DNA from: Prevotella lacticifex
Lineage (GTDB): Bacteria; Bacteroidota; Bacteroidia; Bacteroidales; Bacteroidaceae
Direction: 5' to 3'
NCBI RefSeq assembly: GCF_019973375.1
Contig: NZ_BPTV01000002.1
Span: 186,001 to 250,000 of the forward strand
DNA: 64,000 bases
The notes below the pieces were generated by a model. It was not told the DNA's origin, did no database searches, and worked only from the letters and a program-made list of their open reading frames with translations. Made by a program: the position numbers and the translations under genes. Positions 41,478-50,682 of the stretch are shown here, one piece after another; position 1 is the stretch's first letter, and each line of letters starts with the position of its first letter.

Positions 41478-41708
41478 ATAAAGACGAGAAAAATTACCCA
41501 CTAACCTAATATTTTTAATATTGATGTTATAAGTTTTATAATGCTACTTACGTGGCTGAATCAGAATTATGTCTGAGAATAGACGAAGTTGTCAAAAGTT
41601 TTTAATAACCACATATTATCACAAGTAGTTGATTTTCACAAGAAAACCGATTCGATTAGTGATAACCAACAAGTTAACAATACACTTTTTCGAATCACTT
41701 GTGATAAC
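41478..41708. repeat. Gap with TTGTGATAA-type inverted repeats (copy 2)
   Basis: There is no gene. It has the same TTATCACAAGT and ACTTGTGATAA pair and middle TTAGTGATAACC site as at 8501-8731, ending at the stop of the coupling-protein gene. Confidence 0.5.
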
Positions 41709-44012
41709 TTACTGTGAGTTTAGCAGGCTCTTTATCATTTCGTCTATCTCACGGTTCACTCGGGCAAAGTTACGGTTCAGCATGACTTCCTTCTGACGGG
41801 CATCCTTGAAAGCGTATATCTTAGGGAGGTCAACGTATTGAGCTTCTTCCTTCTTGATTTCTGCCATATTGAAGTTGGTCTTGCAAAAGTACTTAGTCGT
41901 CTTGAACTCAGGACTTTCCTCAAGGTTGATGCTGCTGAAGGAACTGCGCTCCGTGGGCGTAAAGTCTCGGGCAGCCTGTCCGGCAAGCCAACCGGTGGCC
42001 ATGTCGGCAATCTTGGCAGCAGGGACGAGGTTGTCCATCTTCTCGCTGATGGAGGTGCTGACCTTTGAGTCGTTGATGGTGATGGACTTGCTTGTCTGCT
42101 TGGCCTTGCCAAAGACATCATTCTGTGCCCACTCCAATGTTTCTTTGTTGCGGGCCGCACCCATGAAAATGTTGCCACAGGTGGTGATAATCTTCTGCAT
42201 ACCGTTCTTGCCATAATCGGCCTCCAACTGGGGAAGTTCCTGAAAACCGAGGGTGACAGCCACCTTGTTGCTTCGTGCCGTGCCGATAAGACGGTCTATC
42301 TTGTGGAAGTAGAGTGTGGGCAGCTCGTCGACGATGATGCTTACCGGCAGGTTGCCCTTGCTGTTGATACGGGTGACCAGACGGTTGAGGATGAGGGCAT
42401 TGAGCGAGCCGATGACCTGCTCCTTTTCCGGGTCGTTGGCGATGACAAGATAGCTGGGGTTGGACTTGTCGGAGATCTTCAGGTCGAAGTCGTCGCCGGT
42501 GAACACCCAGTAGGCCTCAGGGGAAACAAGACGGGCGGCATTGACACGGAGCGTACCCACCATACCTTCCAACTGGTCATTGGCCTTGTTCTTATAGGCA
42601 CTTTGGAACGGTGCCATGAGAGACATGATCTTTGAATCTTGCATGAGGATGTCAAAAACTTCACTGTAACTGCGGCCTAAGAAGCTGAGCACATGGGGCA
42701 TATCGGAGTACTCGCCAGTGATAGTGTCGGGCTCCACTTCGTTGCCGTCCTCGTCCTCGTACCAGCAGCGGTCGATGCGTATTTCCTGCTTGTTGCCGTT
42801 GAGATAGGAGAAGCCGTTCAAGTCGACAAACATATCGTCACTGTCGGTGGAGACATTGTTGCTGTTGCAGTCGATGAAGTCCAATACCACGTTTCCATGC
42901 TCATCCAAAGCCTTATAGTCTCTCCAACTGCGTATGACAAGACGGAGCTTCCGGTTATTCCAAAGCACATAGCGGTTCAGCTTTTTGCCGTCCTTATAGC
43001 CGGTGGGGTGGAAGTTGACAAAGAAGTAGATGATGGCGGCAAGGAAGTTCTCAGCGGAGTTTTGGAAGAAGGCTTCTGAGCCGCCTTTCTTCTCACCACC
43101 GCCTTTGTTCAGAGAGGCAAGCAGTGTGGCTGCCGTCTCGGAGGCTGCCGCAAGGTCAGGAATGCACTTCCGCTGGATGGGGTTCACACGATTGGAGTAC
43201 TCCACATCGGTGAAGTTGACGATGCGGAAACCGCAGTTCTTGGGCAGCTTGCCCTGCTTACGGTTCTTGCAGTACTGATAGAAGAGGTTTCGTGCCAAAG
43301 CCGGGAACTTATAATCATAGACCATCATGGCAACACCTTTGGCTGAGTGTTGCCGGATGAACGGGTCGATGATACCGAAGGACTTACCGGAGCCGGGCGT
43401 TCCCAAGACGATGGTGGCACGGAAGGGGTTGATGATGTTGATCCATCCGTGGTTCAGACGCTTCTTATAGTAGTAGACCATAGGGATATTGACACTGTAC
43501 TCGTTCTCTTCCTTGTTCCGGCTCTGCTCGAAGCTCTCGTTTTCGAAGTTCCATTTATCGTCGCCGATCTTCATGCCCAAATATTTGGCAATGGCATCGA
43601 AGCCCTGGTGAATGAGCATCGTGCCTGTGACGGAACAGAGGACATAGAGACAGCGGTTGAGGGAATAACCGGCGAATGAGCCGTTGAGTGGCATATCATA
43701 GAAGATGAAGCACATAACGATCATCGATGCTCCGGCAAGGACGGGATAGAGCACCATCGTCTTGAGATTCCATTTCAGGCTCTTGCGTGCTCTCGTTCCG
43801 ATGCAGGTAACGGTGATACAGATGAGTTCCATCACCTTGCAGGCAGCCACGGAGTCAAAGACCTTGAAGCGGTGGAAGAGCTCAAGGACAAAGGCGACCA
43901 TTCGGTTGTCGGAGGTGATGGGCAGGTTCATCACAATCTCTATGATCAGTATCAGATAGATGCAAGAGCGGAACATACTGTACATCTGCTGTTGTTCACG
44001 GGTTTCTTCCAT
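41709..44012 (-). CDS. Type IV coupling protein (VirD4/MobC-like), copy 2
   Basis: This 767-aa inner-membrane ATPase has the same layout as copy 1: N-terminal hydrophobic segments, Walker A GTPGSGKS at 204-211 and Walker B in VSIIVDELPTLYF. The first 290 residues and the last part match copy 1 almost exactly, while 290-520 carry most substitutions (for example VLWNNRKLRLVIRSWRDY). It is downstream of traN in the transfer operon and would couple a relaxosome to the mating channel; no relaxase gene is in the window. It appears intact. Confidence 0.9.
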   Translation of the reverse strand: MEETREQQQMYSMFRSCIYLILIIEIVMNLPITSDNRMVAFVLELFHRFKVFDSVAACKVMELICITVTCIGTRARKSLKWNLKTMVLYPVLAGASMIVMCFIFYDMPLNGSFAGYSLNRCLYVLCSVTGTMLIHQGFDAIAKYLGMKIGDDKWNFENESFEQSRNKEENEYSVNIPMVYYYKKRLNHGWINIINPFRATIVLGTPGSGKSFGIIDPFIRQHSAKGVAMMVYDYKFPALARNLFYQYCKNRKQGKLPKNCGFRIVNFTDVEYSNRVNPIQRKCIPDLAAASETAATLLASLNKGGGEKKGGSEAFFQNSAENFLAAIIYFFVNFHPTGYKDGKKLNRYVLWNNRKLRLVIRSWRDYKALDEHGNVVLDFIDCNSNNVSTDSDDMFVDLNGFSYLNGNKQEIRIDRCWYEDEDGNEVEPDTITGEYSDMPHVLSFLGRSYSEVFDILMQDSKIMSLMAPFQSAYKNKANDQLEGMVGTLRVNAARLVSPEAYWVFTGDDFDLKISDKSNPSYLVIANDPEKEQVIGSLNALILNRLVTRINSKGNLPVSIIVDELPTLYFHKIDRLIGTARSNKVAVTLGFQELPQLEADYGKNGMQKIITTCGNIFMGAARNKETLEWAQNDVFGKAKQTSKSITINDSKVSTSISEKMDNLVPAAKIADMATGWLAGQAARDFTPTERSSFSSINLEESPEFKTTKYFCKTNFNMAEIKKEEAQYVDLPKIYAFKDARQKEVMLNRNFARVNREIDEMIKSLLNSQ

Positions 44013-44324
44013 AGTGTTGGCCTACTAAGGTTTCTGTTATTATTATGCTACAATTATGAATTTTATTGACACAAAAGTTAAAGGTATCGAATGAGCTTAC
44101 AAAACGGTCCCTTTTGGCTCGTGAAACGGCCTTTTTTGTCGGCTGAAAAAGGCCATTTTGCAATGCCGTCTGGCATGTTTTGCAAACTCATTGAATTACA
44201 ATTACTTACAAAGCCACTCATAATAATGTCTACGTTTGAACTATCTTTACAATCTTGTTATACCATTATATATAGGTATGCAGACATTCTCCCCTTTCGG
44301 GCAGGCTTGGAGAGGCAGATTCCT
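44013..44324 (-). other. Intergenic stretch with a 13-bp hairpin, copy 2
   Basis: There is no gene between the coupling-protein gene and traN. Arms AAACGGCCTTTTT (44124-44136) and AAAAAGGCCATTT (44146-44158) pair around the same TGTCGGCTG loop as in copy 1. Relative to copy 1, a C-to-T change in one arm is matched by G-to-A in the other, keeping the stem. Confidence 0.55.
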
Positions 44325-45296
44325 TTAGTGTAGGTTTATCAGCAGATCCGGCGAGAAACTGTCGGCATTGAGGATGTCACGGTAGTTGATGTCGAGGTAG
44401 CTGACACGGCCGCTGATCTGGTCCTCAGTGATTTCAAGACGAAGTTTCTTCTCTTCGGGGAACGTGAGCTTCTTCAGTACGATGACATTGCGGTAGGACT
44501 TCGTGAAGTGGTCGGCATGGTTGACCATGTAGACGGGCGTGAGCTCGATGGTCTGTGAGTTCGTCGCCTTCAGCTCTTTCTTGTCCATCAGTTTCAGACG
44601 GATCTCGGCAATGTCATACTTGATGTTGCTCTTGTTCTCCAATGAGAAGTCGATGAAGAAGTAGTCGCCGACGGTGTAGATGTTGTTCACCTGCGCACGG
44701 ATGCCATACTGTTTGCCATGCACACTGAAGCACTTACGGCGGCTCATGAAGATAGACCAGCAGAGACGCGACATATCACCCTGCGTCATGCTCACCTCCG
44801 GATTGGTGTAGTCGCGGATGTCCTCCTGTCCGACGGTATAGACGGAGTGGGCACGCTTCGGGGCTTTCGTGTAGTAGACGGTGAACTGGGCGATATGGCG
44901 CTCGCCGATGACCGTTACCGTTCCTGCGAGTTCATTGTCCATTAGCGTGGACTTGGGCTTCAGACGGACAATGTTGTCGGCGCACTGGTTGCCGACGAGC
45001 TTGTCAGTGGAGATGTCCACGAGCTTGATGTTCTCAGGCATGATGAGATGGGTGGTAACCTGGTCATTGACGTAGATGACCGTCTTCTGAAGATTGCGCT
45101 CGAAGATACGTGCGTCATCCTCCGTGAGGCGGTGGATGTAGCGGATGCGGACAGTGTCGTTTTTCTCTTTTTTCTCTTTTTTCTCTTTCTTCTCACTGTT
45201 AGTGAGGCCGTCAGCTTTAATGGTTGTAACGGTACTTTCTGCGTAGGTGGGCAGGATGGCGACAGCCATCAGTGCCATGATAATAATCTTTTTCAT
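44325..45296 (-). CDS. traN: Conjugative-transposon protein TraN (intact)
   Basis: The 323-aa protein begins with a clear signal peptide (MKKIIIMALMAVAILPTYA), then a lysine/glutamate-rich linker (KKEKKEKKEK), then the DUF4138 TraN body (IRYIHRLTEDDARIFERNLQ, ending DSFSPDLLINLH). TraN is secreted and acts with TraM and the outer-membrane part of the Bacteroidota mating channel. It overlaps traM by 4 bp (ATGA). Copy 1 (11379-12236) lacks the signal and linker. Confidence 0.9.
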   Translation of the reverse strand: MKKIIIMALMAVAILPTYAESTVTTIKADGLTNSEKKEKKEKKEKNDTVRIRYIHRLTEDDARIFERNLQKTVIYVNDQVTTHLIMPENIKLVDISTDKLVGNQCADNIVRLKPKSTLMDNELAGTVTVIGERHIAQFTVYYTKAPKRAHSVYTVGQEDIRDYTNPEVSMTQGDMSRLCWSIFMSRRKCFSVHGKQYGIRAQVNNIYTVGDYFFIDFSLENKSNIKYDIAEIRLKLMDKKELKATNSQTIELTPVYMVNHADHFTKSYRNVIVLKKLTFPEEKKLRLEITEDQISGRVSYLDINYRDILNADSFSPDLLINLH

Positions 45297-46513
45297 TCGT
45301 TCTGTGTGTTTATAAGGTAGACAATGGTGTTGTACTTGATTTTGGCTTTGTTCTTGCGGATGTTCTTCGACACGGCAGAGCTGGCAGACTGGTACATGTT
45401 CTGCAGGGCTTGCAGAGCGATAATCTCCGGGGACACGCCGCCGGTGCCGTTCACGTCGAACTGGATGTTCTGAGCGGCGATATTGGAGCCTGCGTCCTTC
45501 ATCATCTCACGGAACGTGGACTCGGGAACGTAGAAGCCCTCCATGCCGTCGTTGTCAAAGACGCTGAGATTGACCTTAATGAACTTGTTGCCGACGAGAA
45601 TGCTGGTGATGTTGGCCATGACACGCTGCTGTCCGAAGCCCGTGACGATGCCGTAGAGGTAGGAACCCTTTTTGAGGCGAATGCCCTTGACGGTTACATC
45701 ATCGAGGAGCTTGAAACGAAGTCTTGTGCCCTCACGTGCCTTGGTGGTCTTGTCAATCATCGCCTTGATAAGCGGCTCGTCGATATTCTCGGTGCTGGCT
45801 ACGGTATTGAATTTCTCGCTGTTGTCCTCCTTAACCTTCTCGACGACCTCGGTCTTCTCTTCCTTCTTGTTTGATTTCTTTCGGGAGTTTCCGGTGAGTG
45901 CTTCGATCATCGCTTGTTGCTGTCGTCTTTCCTCGGCTTCCTCTTCCTTGTCGCGCTGTTCCTGCTCGGCATAGTAGCGGCGCTGGCGGTCCATGCTGCG
46001 GTTCTGGATGCGCTCCAGCTCACGGGCATAGTCGTTGAGGTCGTCCTGTTGGGTGCGTCCGCTGCCATAGCTGCTGCCGTAACTGTTGCTGCTATAGCCG
46101 TTGATGCGGTTCATGTTGGCCTGCTGACGCTCGCGGAGGTCCTGCTCGGCTTTCATCTGACGGAGACGCTCGGCATTGATGGCATTGATATCTTGCCGCT
46201 CCTTGTCGTTGTAGCCGCTGCCGGTGGTGTCCTTCTGCTCATAGTCATCACCGATGCCATCGACGGCGGTAAAGGCTCCACCCTCGGCAAAGTGCTTGTT
46301 CATCGCCGTCATCTTGTTGTCCATGCCCTCAGCACGGGCGTCTGGGATGCTCATGTTGATGGAGTCGGTGACTACGTTCCCGGCAGTCTTGCCGTTGCCC
46401 TTGAAGGTCTCCATGCCGAAGTAGATGAGCCCCAACAGGGGCAGGAAGATGACCAGAGGGAAAATGTACTTGGGTTGTCTGAGGTTCAGACGCTTGAGTT
46501 TCTGTAAGTTCAT
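45293..46513 (-). CDS. traM: Conjugative-transposon protein TraM
   Basis: The 406-aa protein is a VirB10-like scaffold of the mating channel. It starts with a short basic cytoplasmic tail and one membrane helix (YIFPLVIFLPLLGLIYFG, residues 15-32), then a long charged, Gln/Arg-rich periplasmic region with coiled-coil character (about 100-220), and a C-terminal beta-rich domain (LRFKLLDDVTVKG, GSYLYGIVTGFGQQRVMA). Order after traL and before traN fits the canonical operon. It is intact. Confidence 0.9.
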   Translation of the reverse strand: MNLQKLKRLNLRQPKYIFPLVIFLPLLGLIYFGMETFKGNGKTAGNVVTDSINMSIPDARAEGMDNKMTAMNKHFAEGGAFTAVDGIGDDYEQKDTTGSGYNDKERQDINAINAERLRQMKAEQDLRERQQANMNRINGYSSNSYGSSYGSGRTQQDDLNDYARELERIQNRSMDRQRRYYAEQEQRDKEEEAEERRQQQAMIEALTGNSRKKSNKKEEKTEVVEKVKEDNSEKFNTVASTENIDEPLIKAMIDKTTKAREGTRLRFKLLDDVTVKGIRLKKGSYLYGIVTGFGQQRVMANITSILVGNKFIKVNLSVFDNDGMEGFYVPESTFREMMKDAGSNIAAQNIQFDVNGTGGVSPEIIALQALQNMYQSASSAVSKNIRKNKAKIKYNTIVYLINTQNE

Positions 46514-46539
46514 ATCATATGTTTTTTATTGTTTTGTGT

Positions 46540-46998
46540 TTATTGCTTATTGTCGAGGTACTTTACCACGAGTTCGAGCTGGCGGTACTTCACCATGATG
46601 TCCACGGAGTCCTTATGGCTCTTGACGGGCAGACGGACGAGGGAGTCGAGGTCGTGCTTGAGTTGCTGGCCTTTGTTGGTGAGTTCCACGGTCTGGTCCA
46701 CCTGCATGGACTTCAGACGCTGGATGCGGCGGATGCCGTCGAAGGCGGGCTTCACGTCAGACAGACCGCTCATCATGTCGGACTCGTTGTAGGTGGAGGT
46801 AAGGGTGAGCCACGTGCCGACAATCAGTGAGAGCATGAGCATACTGATGGTGATGACGGACACTCTCTTCTTGTGCTTGTCCGCCCATTGGTTGGCTTTG
46901 GCTATCTTGTCCTTGAGCTTGAACTTGTCGGTCAGTGACTTGATGCCTTCCGCTATCTTGGCGTCTTTCTTTGCTTTGGTGCGTTTAAAAATCTTCAT
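46540..46998 (-). CDS. traL: Conjugative-transposon protein TraL-like
   Basis: This 152-aa protein has a basic N-terminus (MKIFKRTKAKKDAKIAEG), one membrane helix (VSVITISMLMLSLIVGTWLTL, about residues 47-67) and a helical periplasmic tail. Size, topology and its place between traK and traM match TraL (DUF3989) of Bacteroidales elements. Sequence alone is less distinctive, so the name rests partly on order. Confidence 0.72.
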   Translation of the reverse strand: MKIFKRTKAKKDAKIAEGIKSLTDKFKLKDKIAKANQWADKHKKRVSVITISMLMLSLIVGTWLTLTSTYNESDMMSGLSDVKPAFDGIRRIQRLKSMQVDQTVELTNKGQQLKHDLDSLVRLPVKSHKDSVDIMVKYRQLELVVKYLDNKQ

Positions 46999-47066
46999 GG
47001 TACAAAAAATTATTTTTTATTTAATTGTACCGATCTACTCCCTTTTAGGTGGTGAGTATCTTCGGT

Positions 47067-47663
47067 TTAATAATCCAAATCTTTGTTCTCGAGTGTTCTC
47101 CAGTTGGTGATGAGCAGTCCGTGGGGATTGTTCTGTGTCCTTGGCACGTTCTCTATCTCGCCCACGGTGATGATGGAGCGCTTGAGGTCACGGCTGCGAC
47201 GCTTGATGAGCTGTGTGCCGAAGTACTTGAACTTCTTGTCGTGCTCGTTGAACTGGATGGAGTCGCATTTGATGGTGCAGACGGCACTGCTCGATATGAT
47301 ATCAGAGTAGAAGCCGTTTTCTTCCATGGCCTGTTTCTGTTTCATTGCCGTACCGTCTGCCATGTAGAGCGCCTTGCCCAGAGTCCACTTGATGTAGTCG
47401 TCATCGGGCGGAAGGTTGAAGAAGTACTGGTGGAAGAGCTGGATATGTGCCTTGGCTTCCATCACGAAGTTGGCTTCCTGCAGACTGCGCTCGGCAAGGA
47501 ATGGAATATCCCCATCGAGGATGTATATCTGGCTGCGCTCCTCACTGACAAGCTTCGAGCTCTGATAGACAGTGAAGATGCAAATGGCAGTGCAAGCCGT
47601 CAATGTGAGGATGACGGTTGCAAGTGCCAGCTTGGTTTTCTGTTCTAAGGATTGTATCAACAT
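47067..47663 (-). CDS. traK: Conjugative-transposon protein TraK
   Basis: The protein is 198 residues from the ATG at 47663 (MLIQSLEQKTKLALATVI), chosen because TraK proteins begin with this EQKTKLAL motif; a longer open frame to 47726 would add 21 residues from a repeat-rich stretch. One membrane helix (LATVILTLTACTAICIFTV) is followed by a periplasmic VirB8-like domain (FLAERSLQEANFVMEAKAHI, FHQYFFNLPPDDDYIKWT). It is an inner-membrane scaffold of the channel. The gap to traJ holds an inverted repeat. Confidence 0.9.
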   Translation of the reverse strand: MLIQSLEQKTKLALATVILTLTACTAICIFTVYQSSKLVSEERSQIYILDGDIPFLAERSLQEANFVMEAKAHIQLFHQYFFNLPPDDDYIKWTLGKALYMADGTAMKQKQAMEENGFYSDIISSSAVCTIKCDSIQFNEHDKKFKYFGTQLIKRRSRDLKRSIITVGEIENVPRTQNNPHGLLITNWRTLENKDLDY

Positions 47664-47681
47664 AACGCTTGTTTTAATTAG

Positions 47682-47824
47682 TAATGAGTAATTAGCAATG
47701 AGTAATTTAAGGTGAGTAATTAGCAATGAGCAATCGAGTTACAGTATTGCCTTTAGAAAGGTTAGGAGCTGGAGCAGCCCGCTCAGCTGCAAACTGCTAA
47801 CTGCTCATTGCTAATTGCTCATTA
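47682..47824. repeat. Inverted repeat between traJ and traK
   Basis: TAATGAGTAATTAGCAATGA (from 47682) and its near-complement ending at 47824 form a 21-bp inverted pair with one mismatch; a further partial copy lies at 47712-47733. It would form a large hairpin in the traJ-traK transcript and could tune expression downstream. Similar AATTAGCAAT runs occur elsewhere in the window (near 655-680). Confidence 0.6.
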
Positions 47825-47825
47825 A

Positions 47826-49160
47826 TTAGTTATTGCTTTCCGCCCCTCCGGGTCTGTAGTTGGAGTCGGACTTGCCCACATTGTTTATACTGCGGGCGGA
47901 GTCGGCACCACGACTGTAGGATGTTCCCAATCCAGTCTGAACCATGATGGTACGGGCAGTCTGGCTGAAGCCGCTGCCACCGTCACTGTGAGACTGCTGG
48001 GCGGCACCGATGATGGAGGCCGTTCCCGTTGCAGCGGCCGCACCTGCGGCTACTGTTGTGCTTGCAGCACCCATAGCATAGCTTGCGCCACCAAAGACAA
48101 GGGTCTGTGCCATACTGCCGGAAGCTGTTCCTGCGCTGGAGCTGATACCACCGGGGATGAGCCACGAGGCCACTTCGGGCACGAAGCGGAGGACATAAGC
48201 GCCCACGAGCATGCCCATAGCATACATACAGTTAGATCCGATGCCCTGCAACCCCAAGGCTCCTATCTGCTGCCATGAGTTCACTGTTCCTCTCAATAGG
48301 GTATCGTAGGCCTTGATGTCTTCCATGAGGTTGTACATCAGTATGAAATCGATGTAGTAGAGGCAGAAGTACACGACAAAGCCCCATAGGGAAAGCGACA
48401 GGTACTTGCCTATCCATTGGGCCCAGGCGTTGCTCCATGGCGGTACTATGCTAAGGGCAAACATGATCGGGGCAAAGGTGGCGAGGATGGTCATGAAGAT
48501 ACGCTGGGCAACGAGCATGCCGTAGTAGGACATCTGGAAGATGAGCTCGCCGACGAAGCGTATCACGTCGTTGATCCACTCGCTGACCTTGGTCTCGGCG
48601 GCAACAGCGGCACGCTGGGCGTAGTTGTTGATGGTGGTACCGAGGTTCTCCATGTTATAAATGAGCTTATCCCACCAGTGGGCATCCTCACCGATTTCCT
48701 GCACCTGCTTAGCGGTCTCGATACTGTCCTGGACCTGACGGAGGCGTTTGAGGTAGTCGTCTTGCTTCTGGGCGACCTTAAGCTCCAGTGCCGCCACTTC
48801 CCGGTTCTTGCTCTGTGCCATCTGACGGGTCACATCCTCCAGACCCTTGCCAGGCATCCTGAGTGACGTGCAGATATAGCTGCTGTAGGTGATACACAGG
48901 GATAGGCCGATGATACGGGCGAGTTTCATCACGTCCATGCCGCGGCGGCCGAGCATCATCATCCAGCACTCGTAGGAGCCCATGCAGAGGGCAAGCAACA
49001 GGCCGAGCATCTTGGCAAAGCTGATGGCACTGCCAAGGACGGCGGACTTGGGAAAGGTCTCCATGGCCGTCAGCAGTCGCATCAGACTGTCGTCGATGGC
49101 AGGGAGACCCATCGTCAGCAGCTGGTTGATGAACATTGAGGATAATTGTAAGTCTATCAT
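47826..49160 (-). CDS. traJ: Conjugative-transposon protein TraJ
   Basis: The 444-aa protein is a VirB6-like polytopic membrane protein. It starts MIDLQLSSMFINQLLTMGLP and has hydrophobic segments near residues 45-60, 80-100, 210-235 and 250-275, plus a late glycine/alanine-rich region (GGISSSAGTASGSMA) of low complexity. A cytoplasmic helical stretch (ALELKVAQKQDDYLKRLRQ) sits near 130-170. It follows the accessory genes and precedes traK as in canonical operons. It is intact and forms part of the inner-membrane channel. Confidence 0.9.
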   Translation of the reverse strand: MIDLQLSSMFINQLLTMGLPAIDDSLMRLLTAMETFPKSAVLGSAISFAKMLGLLLALCMGSYECWMMMLGRRGMDVMKLARIIGLSLCITYSSYICTSLRMPGKGLEDVTRQMAQSKNREVAALELKVAQKQDDYLKRLRQVQDSIETAKQVQEIGEDAHWWDKLIYNMENLGTTINNYAQRAAVAAETKVSEWINDVIRFVGELIFQMSYYGMLVAQRIFMTILATFAPIMFALSIVPPWSNAWAQWIGKYLSLSLWGFVVYFCLYYIDFILMYNLMEDIKAYDTLLRGTVNSWQQIGALGLQGIGSNCMYAMGMLVGAYVLRFVPEVASWLIPGGISSSAGTASGSMAQTLVFGGASYAMGAASTTVAAGAAAATGTASIIGAAQQSHSDGGSGFSQTARTIMVQTGLGTSYSRGADSARSINNVGKSDSNYRPGGAESNN

Positions 49161-49221
49161 AGTACTTTACTTGATTAATTCTGCATAATTCCTTGATTTT
49201 TACCTTTTTATTTTTTTTCTC

Positions 49222-49920
49222 TCAGTAGTATTGCTGTGCCATCCCGACAAGGTGTGCCACACGGGAGACAATCTGCTCCATCTGCTTCTTGTACTCTATG
49301 TAGGCTTCCTGACGTTTGGAGTTTTCAAGCTCATTGCCAATGCCTTGCTTGTGGGTGTAGGCGATGGACTGGCAGATCATGTCGTTCTGACGCTGGAGCT
49401 CGCTGACCTGTGGAGCCATCTTGCCCTTGCTCTTCGTAAGGCAGTAGGTGAGCCCCTCAGTGATGGATTTCTGCATACGTGTAAAGTCGTCCTTGAAGGA
49501 GTGATAGACAAGGTCGACGTTGCGGTCGGCGGCACGGAACACTTCCTCGTCGTGCATCTCCTTGACTTTTTCACGTTCTTCCTCGACTTTCTTGATTTTT
49601 TCCTTCTGCGTCTCCTCCTGCGCTACACGGCGGGGCATGACGGTCTTGACGTTGGACTTGTGCTCCTTGAAGCGGACACGGTAGCCGGACTTGAAGCCCG
49701 ACCACTTCCAGTAGGTCTCGGCACCGGAGTATTTCTTGTGGAGGAAGTAGTAGTACCAGTCGGGGGCGAAGTCCCAGGGACCGGTCTCCATGCTCCGCCA
49801 CTGTTTCTCCTTCTGTGAATCGTGTACTTTCTTTTGCGCATAAGCGCTCCCGCTTCCCACAAAGAGGAAAGCGAGAGCTGTACACATTATAAAGATTATG
49901 GAAGAATGACTGTGTTTCAT
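49222..49920 (-). CDS. DUF5045-like conjugation-associated secreted protein
   Basis: The 232-aa protein has a signal peptide (IIFIMCTALAFLFVGSGSAYAQ) and a periplasmic region with a Trp/Tyr-rich block (GPWDFAPDWYYYFLHKKY) and a charged coiled-coil-like stretch (KEKIKKVEEEREKVKEM). It resembles the DUF5045 proteins found beside traJ in Bacteroidales conjugative elements. Role unknown, probably a structural periplasmic factor. It lies 61 bp upstream of traJ on the same strand. Confidence 0.7.
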   Translation of the reverse strand: MKHSHSSIIFIMCTALAFLFVGSGSAYAQKKVHDSQKEKQWRSMETGPWDFAPDWYYYFLHKKYSGAETYWKWSGFKSGYRVRFKEHKSNVKTVMPRRVAQEETQKEKIKKVEEEREKVKEMHDEEVFRAADRNVDLVYHSFKDDFTRMQKSITEGLTYCLTKSKGKMAPQVSELQRQNDMICQSIAYTHKQGIGNELENSKRQEAYIEYKKQMEQIVSRVAHLVGMAQQYY

Positions 49921-49989
49921 GGTATAGGATGTTTGATGGTTTGTTCGTTTGATATTGGGAATTGGAATCCTGTTCTTTTATGGGTTGGC

Positions 49990-50682
49990 TCAAGCCCCGT
50001 ACCACTTGTCTATGACTTTTTTCGCTATCTCGTCCTTGACCTCGCTGTTGAGGATGTCCCAGATGTAGTCGTAGTGGAAGCCTCCCATGACTACAATACT
50101 GCACCAGAGGTTGGCCGAGTCGATGATGCCGAGCATATTGGAGATGTAGCCGTGGAGGGTGTTGATAAGCTCCAGTTTCTCGTCCATGCTGGCACGCATG
50201 AGGTTCAATCCGCTGGCGGTAAGGGTGGCGTACATGGTCTTGATGTTCTTGATCTCCCTCGCGCAGGCAAAGTTGGCCTCGGTATAGTACCATGCCACAG
50301 CCGGTTTCTTGAAGGTGTACTTGACAGTGTTCTTCGTGAACTTGGTGTACTGGTCGATGAGACGGTAGAGGTCGGTGCCGGTGGAGGCGAGTGCCGCACC
50401 GAGGATAACGTAGCTGTAGGCGTTGTTGAGCTTGGAGTTCAATGTCATGCGCACGTCGTTGAACTTCGTCGCTCCCTTGGTGACGAGGCTCTGCTCACCA
50501 TAGCTTACGGCCACCTTCTCCAGTGCCTTCTCCTCTTCTTTCTTGATGAGCATGTGCAGCGAGATCAAGGCCTCGATGGTAGGCTGGTCATTGGGGTAGT
50601 CGAAAGCATGGGCTTTCGAGGGGTAGAGGATGGCGACGGCCAGGATGCAGATTATAAAGGTATGGGACTTCATAGCTTTCAT
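49990..50682 (-). CDS. Conjugation-associated periplasmic protein, unknown
   Basis: The 230-aa protein has a signal peptide (HTFIICILAVAILYPSKAHA) and a helical mature part with SYVILGAALASTGTDLYRLI. It overlaps the upstream 274-aa gene by 4 bp (ATGA). No family name is recognised with certainty; it is one of the small exported proteins encoded between traG and traJ in these elements. Confidence 0.65.
   Translation of the reverse strand: MKAMKSHTFIICILAVAILYPSKAHAFDYPNDQPTIEALISLHMLIKKEEEKALEKVAVSYGEQSLVTKGATKFNDVRMTLNSKLNNAYSYVILGAALASTGTDLYRLIDQYTKFTKNTVKYTFKKPAVAWYYTEANFACAREIKNIKTMYATLTASGLNLMRASMDEKLELINTLHGYISNMLGIIDSANLWCSIVVMGGFHYDYIWDILNSEVKDEIAKKVIDKWYGA

Larger units (their letters stand above)
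37877..45158 (-). repeat. Long direct repeat, copy B (conjugation module)
   Basis: This matches 6527-12212 in order and sequence, with the 1.6-kb ISAon1-type element added at 39424-41044. Unlike copy A, it continues to the right into traN's signal peptide and the rest of the transfer operon. Confidence 0.9.

Noticed and set aside
49571..50293. Long minus-strand open frame of 240 residues overlapping two transfer genes
   Set aside because: Its composition is rich in His, Arg and Gln with no protein-like pattern, and both overlapped genes have signal peptides and family features; it is a shadow frame.
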